NCBI GenBank assembly: GCA_016776905.1
Contig: JADHSM010000006.1
Coordinates: forward strand, 1 to 64,000
From: Planctomycetota bacterium
GTDB taxonomy: Bacteria; Planctomycetota; UBA8108; UBA1146
Length of the DNA: 64,000 nucleotides
Direction: 5' to 3'
Shown: one piece after another, positions 19,631 to 29,148 of the stretch
How the letters are laid out: each line of letters begins with the position of its first letter
Position numbering within the stretch: position 1 is the first letter of the stretch
The notes under the pieces: model-generated
The model's input: the letters and a program-made list of their open reading frames with translations, nothing else
Told to the model about the DNA's origin: nothing
Databases searched by the model: none
Made by a program: the position numbers and the translations under genes

Positions 19631-20392
19631 GTGAAGATAGAGTGGGGTGGTGGACTATCAACCTTGCCTTTGGGTGCTCGCCTAGGTCTGACCGGGTTGT
19701 GCATCGTTTTACTGGGGGGGTTGGCGGCTAGTTTTCAACACATGATTTACCACTACGAAAATCGAGACGAGCGTCCTGAATTTTCCGTGGATGATGTGGT
19801 GGGAGCCTATCACGGGTTGAACAGTCCTTCTTTACTGAAAGAGGCTCTAGAAAATGGACATCCGGAGACTTTGCCGGCGGACCAACGTTCAATCCTCATC
19901 GAATGGTTATCCGGATCTCGAATCGTCGAAGATTACGACAGTCTGGATCTGGAAATCCCGCCGGCAGAAATTCTTGATGAGCAATGCCTTCAGTGTCACA
20001 CACGTGACCTCGCCGAGTCTCAAGGTATTCCGTCTCTTGAATATTTCGATGACATCAAATCGATCTCTTTTTCGAGAGAAGTCGAGCCGACTCCGGTAAA
20101 GATTCTTGCAGCATCCACTCACGCTCATGCTTTGAGTATGTCTGTACAGGGCATGATGGTGCTGTTTTTAGCTCTATTGACGGCTTGGCCTACTCGAAGA
20201 ATCGGCTGGATCTGTGCGCTGATGGGACTTGGATTGATGGGTGATATTGGGGGTTGGTGGCTGGCTCGATACAGTCCATCCTTTGTCATGCTGATCATGG
20301 TTTCTGGTGCGGCATACAGTGTCGGACAGGCGACACTCATTGGGAGCATTCTTCTCGATTTGTGGAGGGGCAAGAAGCCTCGGACTGATTGA
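19631..20392 (+). CDS. Integral membrane protein with one c-type heme motif
   Basis: N-terminal TM, CLQCH motif (19985-19999), four C-terminal hydrophobic segments. Confidence 0.75.
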   Translation: MKIEWGGGLSTLPLGARLGLTGLCIVLLGGLAASFQHMIYHYENRDERPEFSVDDVVGAYHGLNSPSLLKEALENGHPETLPADQRSILIEWLSGSRIVEDYDSLDLEIPPAEILDEQCLQCHTRDLAESQGIPSLEYFDDIKSISFSREVEPTPVKILAASTHAHALSMSVQGMMVLFLALLTAWPTRRIGWICALMGLGLMGDIGGWWLARYSPSFVMLIMVSGAAYSVGQATLIGSILLDLWRGKKPRTD

Positions 20393-20442
20393 GAAGACTC
20401 GGTGTTGAATTAAAACTTTCTGCAAGAACACAGGAGGACCAC

Positions 20443-21759
20443 ATGTCGGAATCCAATTTGTCATCGACCGATAGAATCAAAAAGAACTCTGATAGCCTTG
20501 AGGCGACTCGGCGTGATTTTATGAAGGGTGCCGCTGCGACTGTTGTTGCTGGTGGACTCGCTCCTTCGCTCATGGGGGGGATGGTCTCGGCGGAAGGATC
20601 GGACGTGATACGAGTCGGCTTGATCGGCTGTGGAGGTCGAGGATCGGGCGCCGCCAGTAATTGTGTCAATTCTGCCGAAGGAGTGAAACTGACGGCGATG
20701 GCGGATCTGTTTGAGGATCGTTTGAATTCCAGCCGATCGAACCTTGAGGGGCTCGGCGATAAGTATGACGTTTCTGACGAACACTGCTTTGTCGGGTTTG
20801 ACGCCTACGAAAAATTACTCGCCACAGATGTTGATCTTGTGATATTGGCAACTCCTCCTGGCTTTCGTCCGATTCATTTCGAGGCGGCCATCGAAGCCGG
20901 TAAGCATGTCTTCATGGAGAAACCGGTGGCCACGGATGGCCCCGGAATTCGACAGGTTCTGAAGGCCGCGAAGAAAGCCAAAGAAAAAAACTTAGGTGTC
21001 GTTGCTGGTACTCAGCGTCGTCACCAAAAAGGTTACATCGAGACGATGCAACAGATCCATGACGGAGCTATCGGTGAGGTGGTGGGCGCTCAAGTCTATT
21101 GGAATCAAGGTGGATTGTGGGCCGTACGTCAAACGCCAGAGATGTCTGATATGGAATGGCAATGCAGAAACTGGCTCTATTTTGCTTGGGCCAGTGGTGA
21201 CCACATCGTTGAGCAGCATATTCACAATATTGATGTGATGAATTGGGCATTCGGCGGACCTCCCAAAAAAGCCTTTGCGATGGGCGGACGGCAAGTGAGA
21301 ACCGGTTCCGAATACGGACACATCTTCGATCACTTTGCTGTGGAGTATGAGTTTGATGGCGGAGTGAGAGCGCTCAGTGAGTGTCGACAGATCGATGAGT
21401 GCTGGAATAGGGTTTCAGAGAAGATTATTGGTACCCATGGCACTGCGAATCCATCCGGTCAGATCAGTAGCAGCAAGATTGGAAATTGGAGTGCTCCGGG
21501 CGGTGGGAAAAATCCATATGTCCAAGAGCACACCGACTTGATCGAGAGTATTCGGAACAATGAGGTTCTGAACGAGGGAGAGCGTGTCGCCATGAGCACC
21601 CTGACGGCCATCATGGGACGAATGAGTGCCTACACGGGCAAAGAGGTCACCCTCGAATTTGCTCTTCAGTCTCAAGAGAGCCTGCTTCCTGAGAAGTGGG
21701 AATTTGGACCTTTGGCGACCCCATTGGTCGCAGTCCCTGGAAAAACAGCTCTGATCTGA
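20443..21759 (+). CDS. Tat-exported Gfo/Idh/MocA oxidoreductase
   Basis: ATRRDFMKGAAATVVAGGLAPSLMGG leader; RVGLIGCGGRGSGAA; ATPPGFRPIHFEAAIEAGKHVFMEKPVATD. Confidence 0.92.
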   Translation: MSESNLSSTDRIKKNSDSLEATRRDFMKGAAATVVAGGLAPSLMGGMVSAEGSDVIRVGLIGCGGRGSGAASNCVNSAEGVKLTAMADLFEDRLNSSRSNLEGLGDKYDVSDEHCFVGFDAYEKLLATDVDLVILATPPGFRPIHFEAAIEAGKHVFMEKPVATDGPGIRQVLKAAKKAKEKNLGVVAGTQRRHQKGYIETMQQIHDGAIGEVVGAQVYWNQGGLWAVRQTPEMSDMEWQCRNWLYFAWASGDHIVEQHIHNIDVMNWAFGGPPKKAFAMGGRQVRTGSEYGHIFDHFAVEYEFDGGVRALSECRQIDECWNRVSEKIIGTHGTANPSGQISSSKIGNWSAPGGGKNPYVQEHTDLIESIRNNEVLNEGERVAMSTLTAIMGRMSAYTGKEVTLEFALQSQESLLPEKWEFGPLATPLVAVPGKTALI

Positions 21760-21778
21760 TCAGAAAAACAGGAAGAGG

Positions 21779-22684
21779 ATGATCATGGATCGACGAGTAT
21801 TCCTGACCGCGACAGCATTGGGTCTCATGAGTGGGTGTTCTTCATTCTGGACACGAGGTCCATCGGGGAGTTCCACGATGAAACTGAAAAAATGTCTGAA
21901 GATAGGAATGGTGAACATCGAGGGATCTCTTCTTGAGAAGTTCAAAGTTCTCAAAGAAGTCGGCTTCGATGGAGTTGAGATGGATTCTCCTTCAGGAGTG
22001 GATTGGGACGAAGTTCGTTCTGCCAGCCTGGAATCTGGATTAGAAATTCCAGGAATCGTATGCTCGACGCATTGGGGAAAGCCTCTTTCTGCCAACGACC
22101 CCGCAGAAAGAAAAGACGGCATCGATGGAGTGAAGCAAGCGCTTCGTGATTGCAAGAAAGTCGAAGGGACGACAGTTTTGTTGGTTCCTGGTGTTTGTAG
22201 TGATTCTGTTTCATATCAACAAGCATGGGAGCGGTCTACTGCAGCTGTTCACGAGCTCATACCACTCGCGACTGAGTTGGGCGTTCAAATCGCTTTTGAG
22301 AATGTATGGAACAACTTCATTATCAATGCCGACGAAGCGGTTCGATACGTGGATCAGTTCGAGAGTCCAGCAGTGGGGTGGTACTTTGATACCGGAAACA
22401 TCGTGCGATATCAAAAACCCGTTGAATGGGTAGAGAAATTAGCACACCGCATCATCAAGTTGGATATCAAGGATTACTCCAAAGAACTGATGGAGTCCGA
22501 GGGAGTCTGGGCTGGATTCCGTTGCAAAATTGGTGACCCCCAATCTTCAGTAGATTGGGCGGGAACGATGGAAGCTCTCCGTCGTGTCGGTTACCAGGGC
22601 TGGGGTTCTGCAGAAGTCTCCGGGGGGAACCGAGATCGACTCGCAGATATCTCTCGCCGGATGGACGACGTATTTTCGCGTTGA
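21779..22684 (+). CDS. Tat/lipoprotein sugar phosphate isomerase/epimerase-like TIM barrel
   Basis: MDRRVFLTATALGLMSGC leader; FDGVEMDSPSGVDWDEV...VGWYFDTGNIVRYQKPVEW...IIKLDIKDY. Confidence 0.88.
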   Translation: MIMDRRVFLTATALGLMSGCSSFWTRGPSGSSTMKLKKCLKIGMVNIEGSLLEKFKVLKEVGFDGVEMDSPSGVDWDEVRSASLESGLEIPGIVCSTHWGKPLSANDPAERKDGIDGVKQALRDCKKVEGTTVLLVPGVCSDSVSYQQAWERSTAAVHELIPLATELGVQIAFENVWNNFIINADEAVRYVDQFESPAVGWYFDTGNIVRYQKPVEWVEKLAHRIIKLDIKDYSKELMESEGVWAGFRCKIGDPQSSVDWAGTMEALRRVGYQGWGSAEVSGGNRDRLADISRRMDDVFSR

Positions 22685-22789
22685 ATCCCCATAATTACTA
22701 AAGCTTTGTTTTGTTGGTCTTGACTTCGATACACGATAAAATCGGACTTAAGATTAGATTTAACCGTTATCCGTTGCTGGAGGCCGAGA

Positions 22790-25700
22790 ATGACACTATT
22801 TATCCGTACGCTGAGCGTGATTTCGATCCTACTCATTCATGGAGGATTGTTTTCAATCGACTTGTCTGCTCAGCCTGCAGAAGATTGGGTCAACTGGGAA
22901 AGTCCTCCGGTTCATCCGCTGGAGAAAGTTCCTGGGTCCTCCTTGATGCTTGCGGTCAACACCGCAGATGACCAATTGGAAGTTCACGATGTCGCTAACG
23001 GTGTTCCTGAACATCTTTATTCGATCCCTGTAGGCATCGACCCCGTCTCTGTTCGAGCGTTCTCTTCTGAGAAAGCGTGGGTCGTCAATCGGATTTCCGA
23101 TTCGATCAGTGTCGTAGATCTCGTGCGTGGCACCATCGATTGGACAATCCAAACTTCGGATGAACCCGCAGACGTGATTTTTGCAGGTGATCCCATCCGT
23201 GCGTATGTGTCTTGTTCAGGGACAGATGAGATTTTGATTTTCGACCCCACCCAAGCGCGACCTGTTCTTTTGCAAACGCTCAATATCGTGGGTGAGGAAC
23301 CTCGCGCCTTGAGTACCAGTCCAGATGGTTCTCTTGTTTATTGTGCAATTTTTGAATCAGGGAATGGGACGACTCTCTTGGGCGGTGGAGGAGACTTTGG
23401 AACCTCTACTTTGGCCTTCCCTCCGAATGTCGTCAATGAGCCTTCAGGACCCTACGGCGGCCTCAATCCTCCTCCCAATAGTGGGGCAGGTTTTAATCCT
23501 CCTTTTAACGGTGCTACCGGAACTCCGCCTGAAGTGGGACTGATCGTTCGAAAGCAGGGGACCGATCTGTGGTTAGACGATAATGGATCTGATTGGTCTG
23601 ATTTTGTCAGTGGACCACAAGCGGCTCTCAGTGGTCGCCCCGTAGGTTGGGATCTGGCGGACCATGACGTGGCCGTCATCGATACTTCTAATCAGTCGAT
23701 TTCTTACATATCGAGTCTCATGAATATCTGTATGTCGATTTCTGTGAGACCTACCGATGGAGCGATTTCTGTGATTGGAACCGATGCTCATAATGAGATT
23801 CGCTATGAACCCAATTTGAATGGAAATTTCATCGATGTTCTTCATGTGATGCTTCCAGAGATCAGCATTGCGAACATTCATGATTTGAATCCTCATCTTC
23901 CGACAACGGGATCCAATGTTGCCGAAGACTTACGAGAGATCAGTATCGGAGATCCTCGTGCTCTTGTTTGGAACTCGGCTGGAACGACTGCATATGTGGC
24001 GGGCAAAGGATCTAACAATGTCATTCGATTGAATGAAGACGGATCACGAGATCTTTCTGTTCCCCCGATTGAGGTCGGTGCAGGGGCGGCGGGATTGGTG
24101 ATAGAGGGGGATTGGCTTTATGTCCTAGAGCATTTTGATGGCAGTTTGGCTGCCGTCGATTTGACAACGGGGCAGGTTGTTGGACGAGTTCAGCACCATG
24201 ATCCCACTCCGACTCCAGTGAAGGAGGGGCGTAAATTTCTATACGATACGCATCTCACATCGGGAATGGGTCAGGTGTCGTGTGCATCCTGTCACGTCGA
24301 TGCTCGCACAGATCGACTTTCCTGGGACTTGGGCGACCCCTCTGGGGACGTAGAACTCTTTACCGACATTTGCAATATGGGTCTGCCTCTGGCAGCTCCG
24401 GGTGATTGTGATGATTTCCATCCGATGAAGGGGCCGATGCTGACCCAGTCGATGCAGGACATCATCGGTAAAGAACCGCACCATTGGCGTGGAGACCGAT
24501 TTGGGATTGAAGCTTTTGGCGGAGCCTTTCTTCATATCAATGGTGACGACCTTCCTCTTGTCGGGGCTGATATGCAGTTGTTTGAGGACTTCCTCGCTTC
24601 TATTCATTACCCTCCGAATCCATTTCGAAATTTGGATAACAGTCTGCCAACAGCGATAGAGTTAGAGGGACACTACACGACAGGAAGATTTGCTCCAGAG
24701 GGGCAACCTCTCGGAATCGGAAATGCCGAAATCGGATTGGACCTGTATCGAAATGCCGGTCTGGATGGCGGCTTGCAATGTGTGACTTGTCATACATTAC
24801 CCGTCGGCATTGGGCCGAATGCGGCTTTGTCTGGATTTCAGATGCAGACTATTCCGGATGGGGCGAGTGGTGAAAAGCATCACGGCGTGGTGAGTGTGGA
24901 TGGTTCGACTCAACGAAATATCAAAATCCCACAACTGAGAAACATCTATAAACGAAGTGGCTTTAACACGACTCAACAAGTGAACACTGCTGGATTTGGA
25001 TTCCTCCATGATGGCAGTGTCGATTCTGTGGAGAGATTCCTGGCAGAACCTGCTTTTGACGTTCAGAGCGATCAAGAATTGGCACATCTCGTGGCGTTTA
25101 TGCTCGCCTTCTCGGGGTCAGATCTTCCGGAAGGAAACAATTCTAATCCATTCGAACCTGAGGGTTCACCTGCGCATGACACTCATGCTGGCGTTGGAAA
25201 GCAGATCACGTTTGACGGGTCTAATAATACAAATCCTCAAACGTTGGCCTTACTCGAAGTATTGCGTCAGGAAGCGGCTTTGGGACGAGTCGGAATGATT
25301 GCGCATGCCTTTCAGGCTGGGGTCGTTAGAGGGTATTTCCTCTTTGGTAACGGTGCTGTGATGCAATCGGACAGTGTTGCGGAGTCGAGCAGTGTTTCTG
25401 CTCTCGTAGCCTCTGCTTCAGCGGAGACTGAAGTTACGTTTATGGCCGTCGATGTGGGGTCCGTCATTCGTATGTCCGTTGATAGAGACCTGGATGGCTT
25501 TTTTAACTACGATGAAGTTCTCGCGTGCTCGGATCCTGCTGATCCCCAGTCGACACCTGTTGGCTGTGGTGGAATTTCATTCATTCGAGGTGACGCGAAC
25601 AAGGATCTCTCATTAGATATTTCAGATGTGGTATCGACATTGGATCTGTTGTTCGGTGGTGCCGGCGATTCTGATTGTGAAGATGCACATGATTCTAACG

Positions 25701-25846
25701 ATGACGGCAATCTAAATATTGCAGACCCCGTGGCTTTGTTGGGATATCTGTTCAGCGGATCGGGTAATTTGCCGATGCCGTCGGGCAGTTGCGGAGTTGA
25801 TCCGACCACTGACCAACTGGAGTGTACTCTTTACTCGTGTCCTTGA
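22790..25846 (+). CDS. Secreted beta-propeller / di-heme cytochrome c peroxidase-like protein with C-terminal dockerin-like domain
   Basis: Signal peptide; YVTN-like propeller repeats; CASCH and CVTCH heme motifs; HPMKGPMLTQSMQDIIGKEPHHWRGDR; C-terminal FIRGDANKDLSLDISDVVSTLDLLFGG...DSNDDGNLNIADPVALLGYLFSGSG...ECTLYSC. Confidence 0.85.
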   Translation: MTLFIRTLSVISILLIHGGLFSIDLSAQPAEDWVNWESPPVHPLEKVPGSSLMLAVNTADDQLEVHDVANGVPEHLYSIPVGIDPVSVRAFSSEKAWVVNRISDSISVVDLVRGTIDWTIQTSDEPADVIFAGDPIRAYVSCSGTDEILIFDPTQARPVLLQTLNIVGEEPRALSTSPDGSLVYCAIFESGNGTTLLGGGGDFGTSTLAFPPNVVNEPSGPYGGLNPPPNSGAGFNPPFNGATGTPPEVGLIVRKQGTDLWLDDNGSDWSDFVSGPQAALSGRPVGWDLADHDVAVIDTSNQSISYISSLMNICMSISVRPTDGAISVIGTDAHNEIRYEPNLNGNFIDVLHVMLPEISIANIHDLNPHLPTTGSNVAEDLREISIGDPRALVWNSAGTTAYVAGKGSNNVIRLNEDGSRDLSVPPIEVGAGAAGLVIEGDWLYVLEHFDGSLAAVDLTTGQVVGRVQHHDPTPTPVKEGRKFLYDTHLTSGMGQVSCASCHVDARTDRLSWDLGDPSGDVELFTDICNMGLPLAAPGDCDDFHPMKGPMLTQSMQDIIGKEPHHWRGDRFGIEAFGGAFLHINGDDLPLVGADMQLFEDFLASIHYPPNPFRNLDNSLPTAIELEGHYTTGRFAPEGQPLGIGNAEIGLDLYRNAGLDGGLQCVTCHTLPVGIGPNAALSGFQMQTIPDGASGEKHHGVVSVDGSTQRNIKIPQLRNIYKRSGFNTTQQVNTAGFGFLHDGSVDSVERFLAEPAFDVQSDQELAHLVAFMLAFSGSDLPEGNNSNPFEPEGSPAHDTHAGVGKQITFDGSNNTNPQTLALLEVLRQEAALGRVGMIAHAFQAGVVRGYFLFGNGAVMQSDSVAESSSVSALVASASAETEVTFMAVDVGSVIRMSVDRDLDGFFNYDEVLACSDPADPQSTPVGCGGISFIRGDANKDLSLDISDVVSTLDLLFGGAGDSDCEDAHDSNDDGNLNIADPVALLGYLFSGSGNLPMPSGSCGVDPTTDQLECTLYSCP

Positions 25847-25899
25847 TGGGAAGTCTCATCCGTAAACGGGCGACGAGAAGAAACAGAAAGAGCTCGCCC

Positions 25900-27687
25900 T
25901 TATAACGGCCAAAAGACGGGAATCAATTTCCCGGCCACTATCCATAAGACGATGACCAGTGGTGCACCTACTCGGGCAAAATCGCCAAAGCGATACCCCC
26001 CTGCACCATAAACCAGAGTATTGGTTTGATAGCCGATCGGCGTCAGGAATGAGAGAGACGCACCAAAGGCCACAGCCATGATAAAGGGATGGGGCTCTAC
26101 GTTGAGTTGCTGTGCGATCTGTAGTGAAACCGGAACAAGGACTGCTGCGACCGCCGCGTTGGATATCATCTCCGTGAGAAGAGCCGCTGCGATCAATGTG
26201 ACCACTACTAGACCCTCTGAACCCAGATATCCCTGAAGCGATGTGACTTGCTGCGCCAGCCAAAGTGCGGCTCCTGTTTTTTCCATCGCGAGGCCCATGG
26301 CGAGCATGCCCGCAATGAGTACGAGAATTCTCCATTGTATTGACTCGTAGGCTTTGGCACCGGATATGCAACCGGTAAGAACCATCAAGACTGCTCCACC
26401 GAGTGCGACTGCAGCCATAGGCAGAGACTGGGTGGCCAGCATGATGATCACTCCAATCAGGATCCCGATGGCGAGTGGGGCTTTTTTCTTTCGAACCAGA
26501 ACGTCGTCGACCCCGGACATGAGAACGAGGCCTTCCTCGCCGCGAATACGATCTAAGCTTTCAGGGGTTCCCTGTACGAGCAATACATCACCGGTACGGA
26601 GAGGGTGGTCGCTAATTTTACTCTTCATGTGCATGCCGTGTCTCTGGATCGCCAAGACATGGAGACCATAACGACGACGCAGTTCCACCGAGCCGAGAGT
26701 TTGTCCGACAAAGCGACTGTTGGGGAGAACCAACAACTCTGCTAATTCCGCTTCTTTTTCCTGAGGCGTTCCCTGTGTTTCCGAAACGATTTCAGCGAGA
26801 TTTGTGACGCCTTCTTTTTCCTGAAGCTTCATCAGTTCTTCAATGGTGCCACTGATGACCAGTGCATCTCCCTTTTTGAGGACATGGTGATCAAGGGGCG
26901 GCCAGATAATAGATTCTCCGCGAATGATCTGGAGGATCCTGACACCTTCCTGATGATTCAGCAAAGTCTCGCCAAATCGTTTTCCGACTAAGTCTCCGCC
27001 ATTGATTTGAATCTCTGTCACATATTCTCTATGTCGACGATCTCCACCTAGGCTTGCGAGCGAGGTGATCGTTTGTCTCTCAGGAACAAGTTTGGGGCCT
27101 ATGACGATCAGGTAGATCAGGCCAATGAATGCGAGCAGTCCACCGAGCCGTGTGAATTCAAACATACCCAGTTCGATGCCTGCAGACTCTCTTGCAATCG
27201 AGGCCACCAAAATATTGGTGGAGGTGCCGATCAGAGTACAGGTCCCTCCGAGAATCGCCGCATATGAGAGTGGGATGAGAACCTTCGAAGGATTCACTCC
27301 TGTTTTCAGACACGTTCCCAATACCACAGGAATAAACATGGCCACCACAGGGGTGTTGTTGAGGAATGCGCTCGCGACAAGAACAATCAATAGAATCAGT
27401 ATTGTCAGAATCCTGTGTTGACCACCACTCCACTTCAAAAGTCTGTTGGAGAGGAAACCCAGTGCACCCGTCTTCAATAATCCTTCACTGACGATGAAGA
27501 GAGCTCCCACTCCGACTACGGCGGGGTGACCAAATCCTGCGAGTGCTTCGCTGATGTCTAATAAGTCCAAAGAGATGAGAATCAAGAGAAGACAGACTGC
27601 GACCACGTCTACGGCAAAGATCTCGCTGGCAAACAGAAACAGAGCCGCGAAGAGAAGAAGGAGTACCTGCATGATCTTCGGGTCCAT
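25900..27687 (-). CDS. SLC13/DASS-type permease with two TrkA-C (RCK_C) domains
   Basis: Multi-TM; NNTPVVAMFIPVVLG, PLSYAAILGGTCTLIGTSTNILV; two RCK_C-like domains (GDLVGKRFGETLLNHQEGVRILQIIRG; NSRFVGQTLGSVELRRRYGLHVLAIQRHG). Confidence 0.88.
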   Translation of the reverse strand: MDPKIMQVLLLLFAALFLFASEIFAVDVVAVCLLLILISLDLLDISEALAGFGHPAVVGVGALFIVSEGLLKTGALGFLSNRLLKWSGGQHRILTILILLIVLVASAFLNNTPVVAMFIPVVLGTCLKTGVNPSKVLIPLSYAAILGGTCTLIGTSTNILVASIARESAGIELGMFEFTRLGGLLAFIGLIYLIVIGPKLVPERQTITSLASLGGDRRHREYVTEIQINGGDLVGKRFGETLLNHQEGVRILQIIRGESIIWPPLDHHVLKKGDALVISGTIEELMKLQEKEGVTNLAEIVSETQGTPQEKEAELAELLVLPNSRFVGQTLGSVELRRRYGLHVLAIQRHGMHMKSKISDHPLRTGDVLLVQGTPESLDRIRGEEGLVLMSGVDDVLVRKKKAPLAIGILIGVIIMLATQSLPMAAVALGGAVLMVLTGCISGAKAYESIQWRILVLIAGMLAMGLAMEKTGAALWLAQQVTSLQGYLGSEGLVVVTLIAAALLTEMISNAAVAAVLVPVSLQIAQQLNVEPHPFIMAVAFGASLSFLTPIGYQTNTLVYGAGGYRFGDFARVGAPLVIVLWIVAGKLIPVFWPL

Positions 27688-27863
27688 GATTCGGGGTGTC
27701 CATTTCCTCTAGTGCAATGTATTGAACCAGATAGGGGAGATCGGCTCGGATCGATGTCCCCGGGCAAGTCTGGCGGTTAGTCTGAGAGGATAACGGGGAT
27801 ACGGACCTTCACTCCAGTCGATTCCTGTCTGGATTTGAAGGAGATTCCATTTCAAGGAGGCTC

Positions 27864-29000
27864 ATGAGCTCAGGATTGGCGAATTCTGGTGATTGCCATG
27901 ACCTGATCGTCATTGGGGCCGGTCTGGCAGGACTCGCGACTGCAGCGGCCTGGGTTGATCAGGAGGCTGGATCTGTCTTGGTCTTGGAGGCCGAACGGTT
28001 CCCGGGAATGCATTCGAGTGGAAGAAATGCCGGAATGATGCGTCAAGTCGCCGAAGATCCTTCAATTACCGAAATGTGCCTGCGAGGGACCGAGTTGCTC
28101 GAGCAGCGATTTGGGAGAGATTCTTGTCAGTTCAAGCGAACCGGTTCTCTGCTCTTTGACGCTCATGGCGAGATTTCCCCAGATTCGTGGAAGCAAGTTT
28201 TGTATGAGAATTGGTCCAGCGATCAGGTGAAGGCCTGTTTCCCTGAGCTACAGCACTTGCCCCCAGGGCCAGCACGCTTTGTTCCGGGCGATGGGGTGGT
28301 CGAAGTCCCCGCTCTTATTGGAGATTTGATCGATACCATCGTTTCCAAGGGGGGCCACATTCAGTTTGGCACACGAGTGGGCAAGGTGAGCCAGAGTGCC
28401 TCCGGCGAATTATCTCTTCCAGAAGTCTGGAACGGAGAGCAACGGCATACCGATCCGGATCAATACCGTGCTCGACAGATAGTGATTGCCAACGGGGCGT
28501 GGGCGCAGGATTTTTCTCGCAGTAGTGGAGTTGAAATCCAGATCAAGCCGACAAACAGGAGTGGTCTCATCACCAGCACTTTTGATATCGCTGATGATCC
28601 CAGACCCTGGATATGGGCTCACGAACCCGGCTGGTACCTTCGCCCTAGCGCTCAAGAATATCTCTGGAGCTCCTGTGAAGAGGTGGCGGCTGATCCGGGA
28701 AGCGATCTTGCTCTTGAAGATCCCTGGGAGAGGTTGCTGAGAGTCACAGAGTCGTGTTGGGGGGATATCAGCCAGAGAGTCAAACCCTTGTCGCATTGGG
28801 TGGGGCAACGCAGTTTTTGTCCCGATCGAAGGTTTCTTCTGGGGCCTGATCCTCGCATGGAGGGATTGCACTGGGCAGTGGGACTGGGAGGACACGGCGT
28901 GACCTGTTCTCTCGCCGTGGGTGAGGTGGTGAGTTCCGGATTACTGGGGCATTCCATCGATGGCCACTGGCTTTGGGCCCCCGAAAGATTTGTTGACTAA
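27864..29000 (+). CDS. FAD-dependent oxidoreductase (DAO family)
   Basis: HDLIVIGAGLAGLATAAAWVDQEAGSVLVLEAE dinucleotide-binding motif; C-terminal GLHWAVGLGGHGVTCSLAVGE. Confidence 0.87.
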   Translation: MSSGLANSGDCHDLIVIGAGLAGLATAAAWVDQEAGSVLVLEAERFPGMHSSGRNAGMMRQVAEDPSITEMCLRGTELLEQRFGRDSCQFKRTGSLLFDAHGEISPDSWKQVLYENWSSDQVKACFPELQHLPPGPARFVPGDGVVEVPALIGDLIDTIVSKGGHIQFGTRVGKVSQSASGELSLPEVWNGEQRHTDPDQYRARQIVIANGAWAQDFSRSSGVEIQIKPTNRSGLITSTFDIADDPRPWIWAHEPGWYLRPSAQEYLWSSCEEVAADPGSDLALEDPWERLLRVTESCWGDISQRVKPLSHWVGQRSFCPDRRFLLGPDPRMEGLHWAVGLGGHGVTCSLAVGEVVSSGLLGHSIDGHWLWAPERFVD

Positions 29001-29148
29001 GTACAAGGTTAGTTCTTGAGATGATTCCACGGCCACGGATGATCTCAGAGACAGTTCGAGAATTTCTTGCATGAAAATGATTCACAAATATGGGAATCGG
29101 CATCTCGTATAGGATCAGAGCATCGGGTTAGTGTGATACGGAGAAACC

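Noticed and set aside
8976-22700. Shared string ccccataattaNtaaa at about 8979 and 22687 as a common promoter element
   Set aside because: Short AT-rich matches of this length are expected by chance in 64 kb and only two copies were seen.
25860-25900. Weak GGGCGA...TCGCCC hairpin between convergent genes as a terminator
   Set aside because: Only a 6-bp stem with a long loop and no T-run; not strong enough to call.
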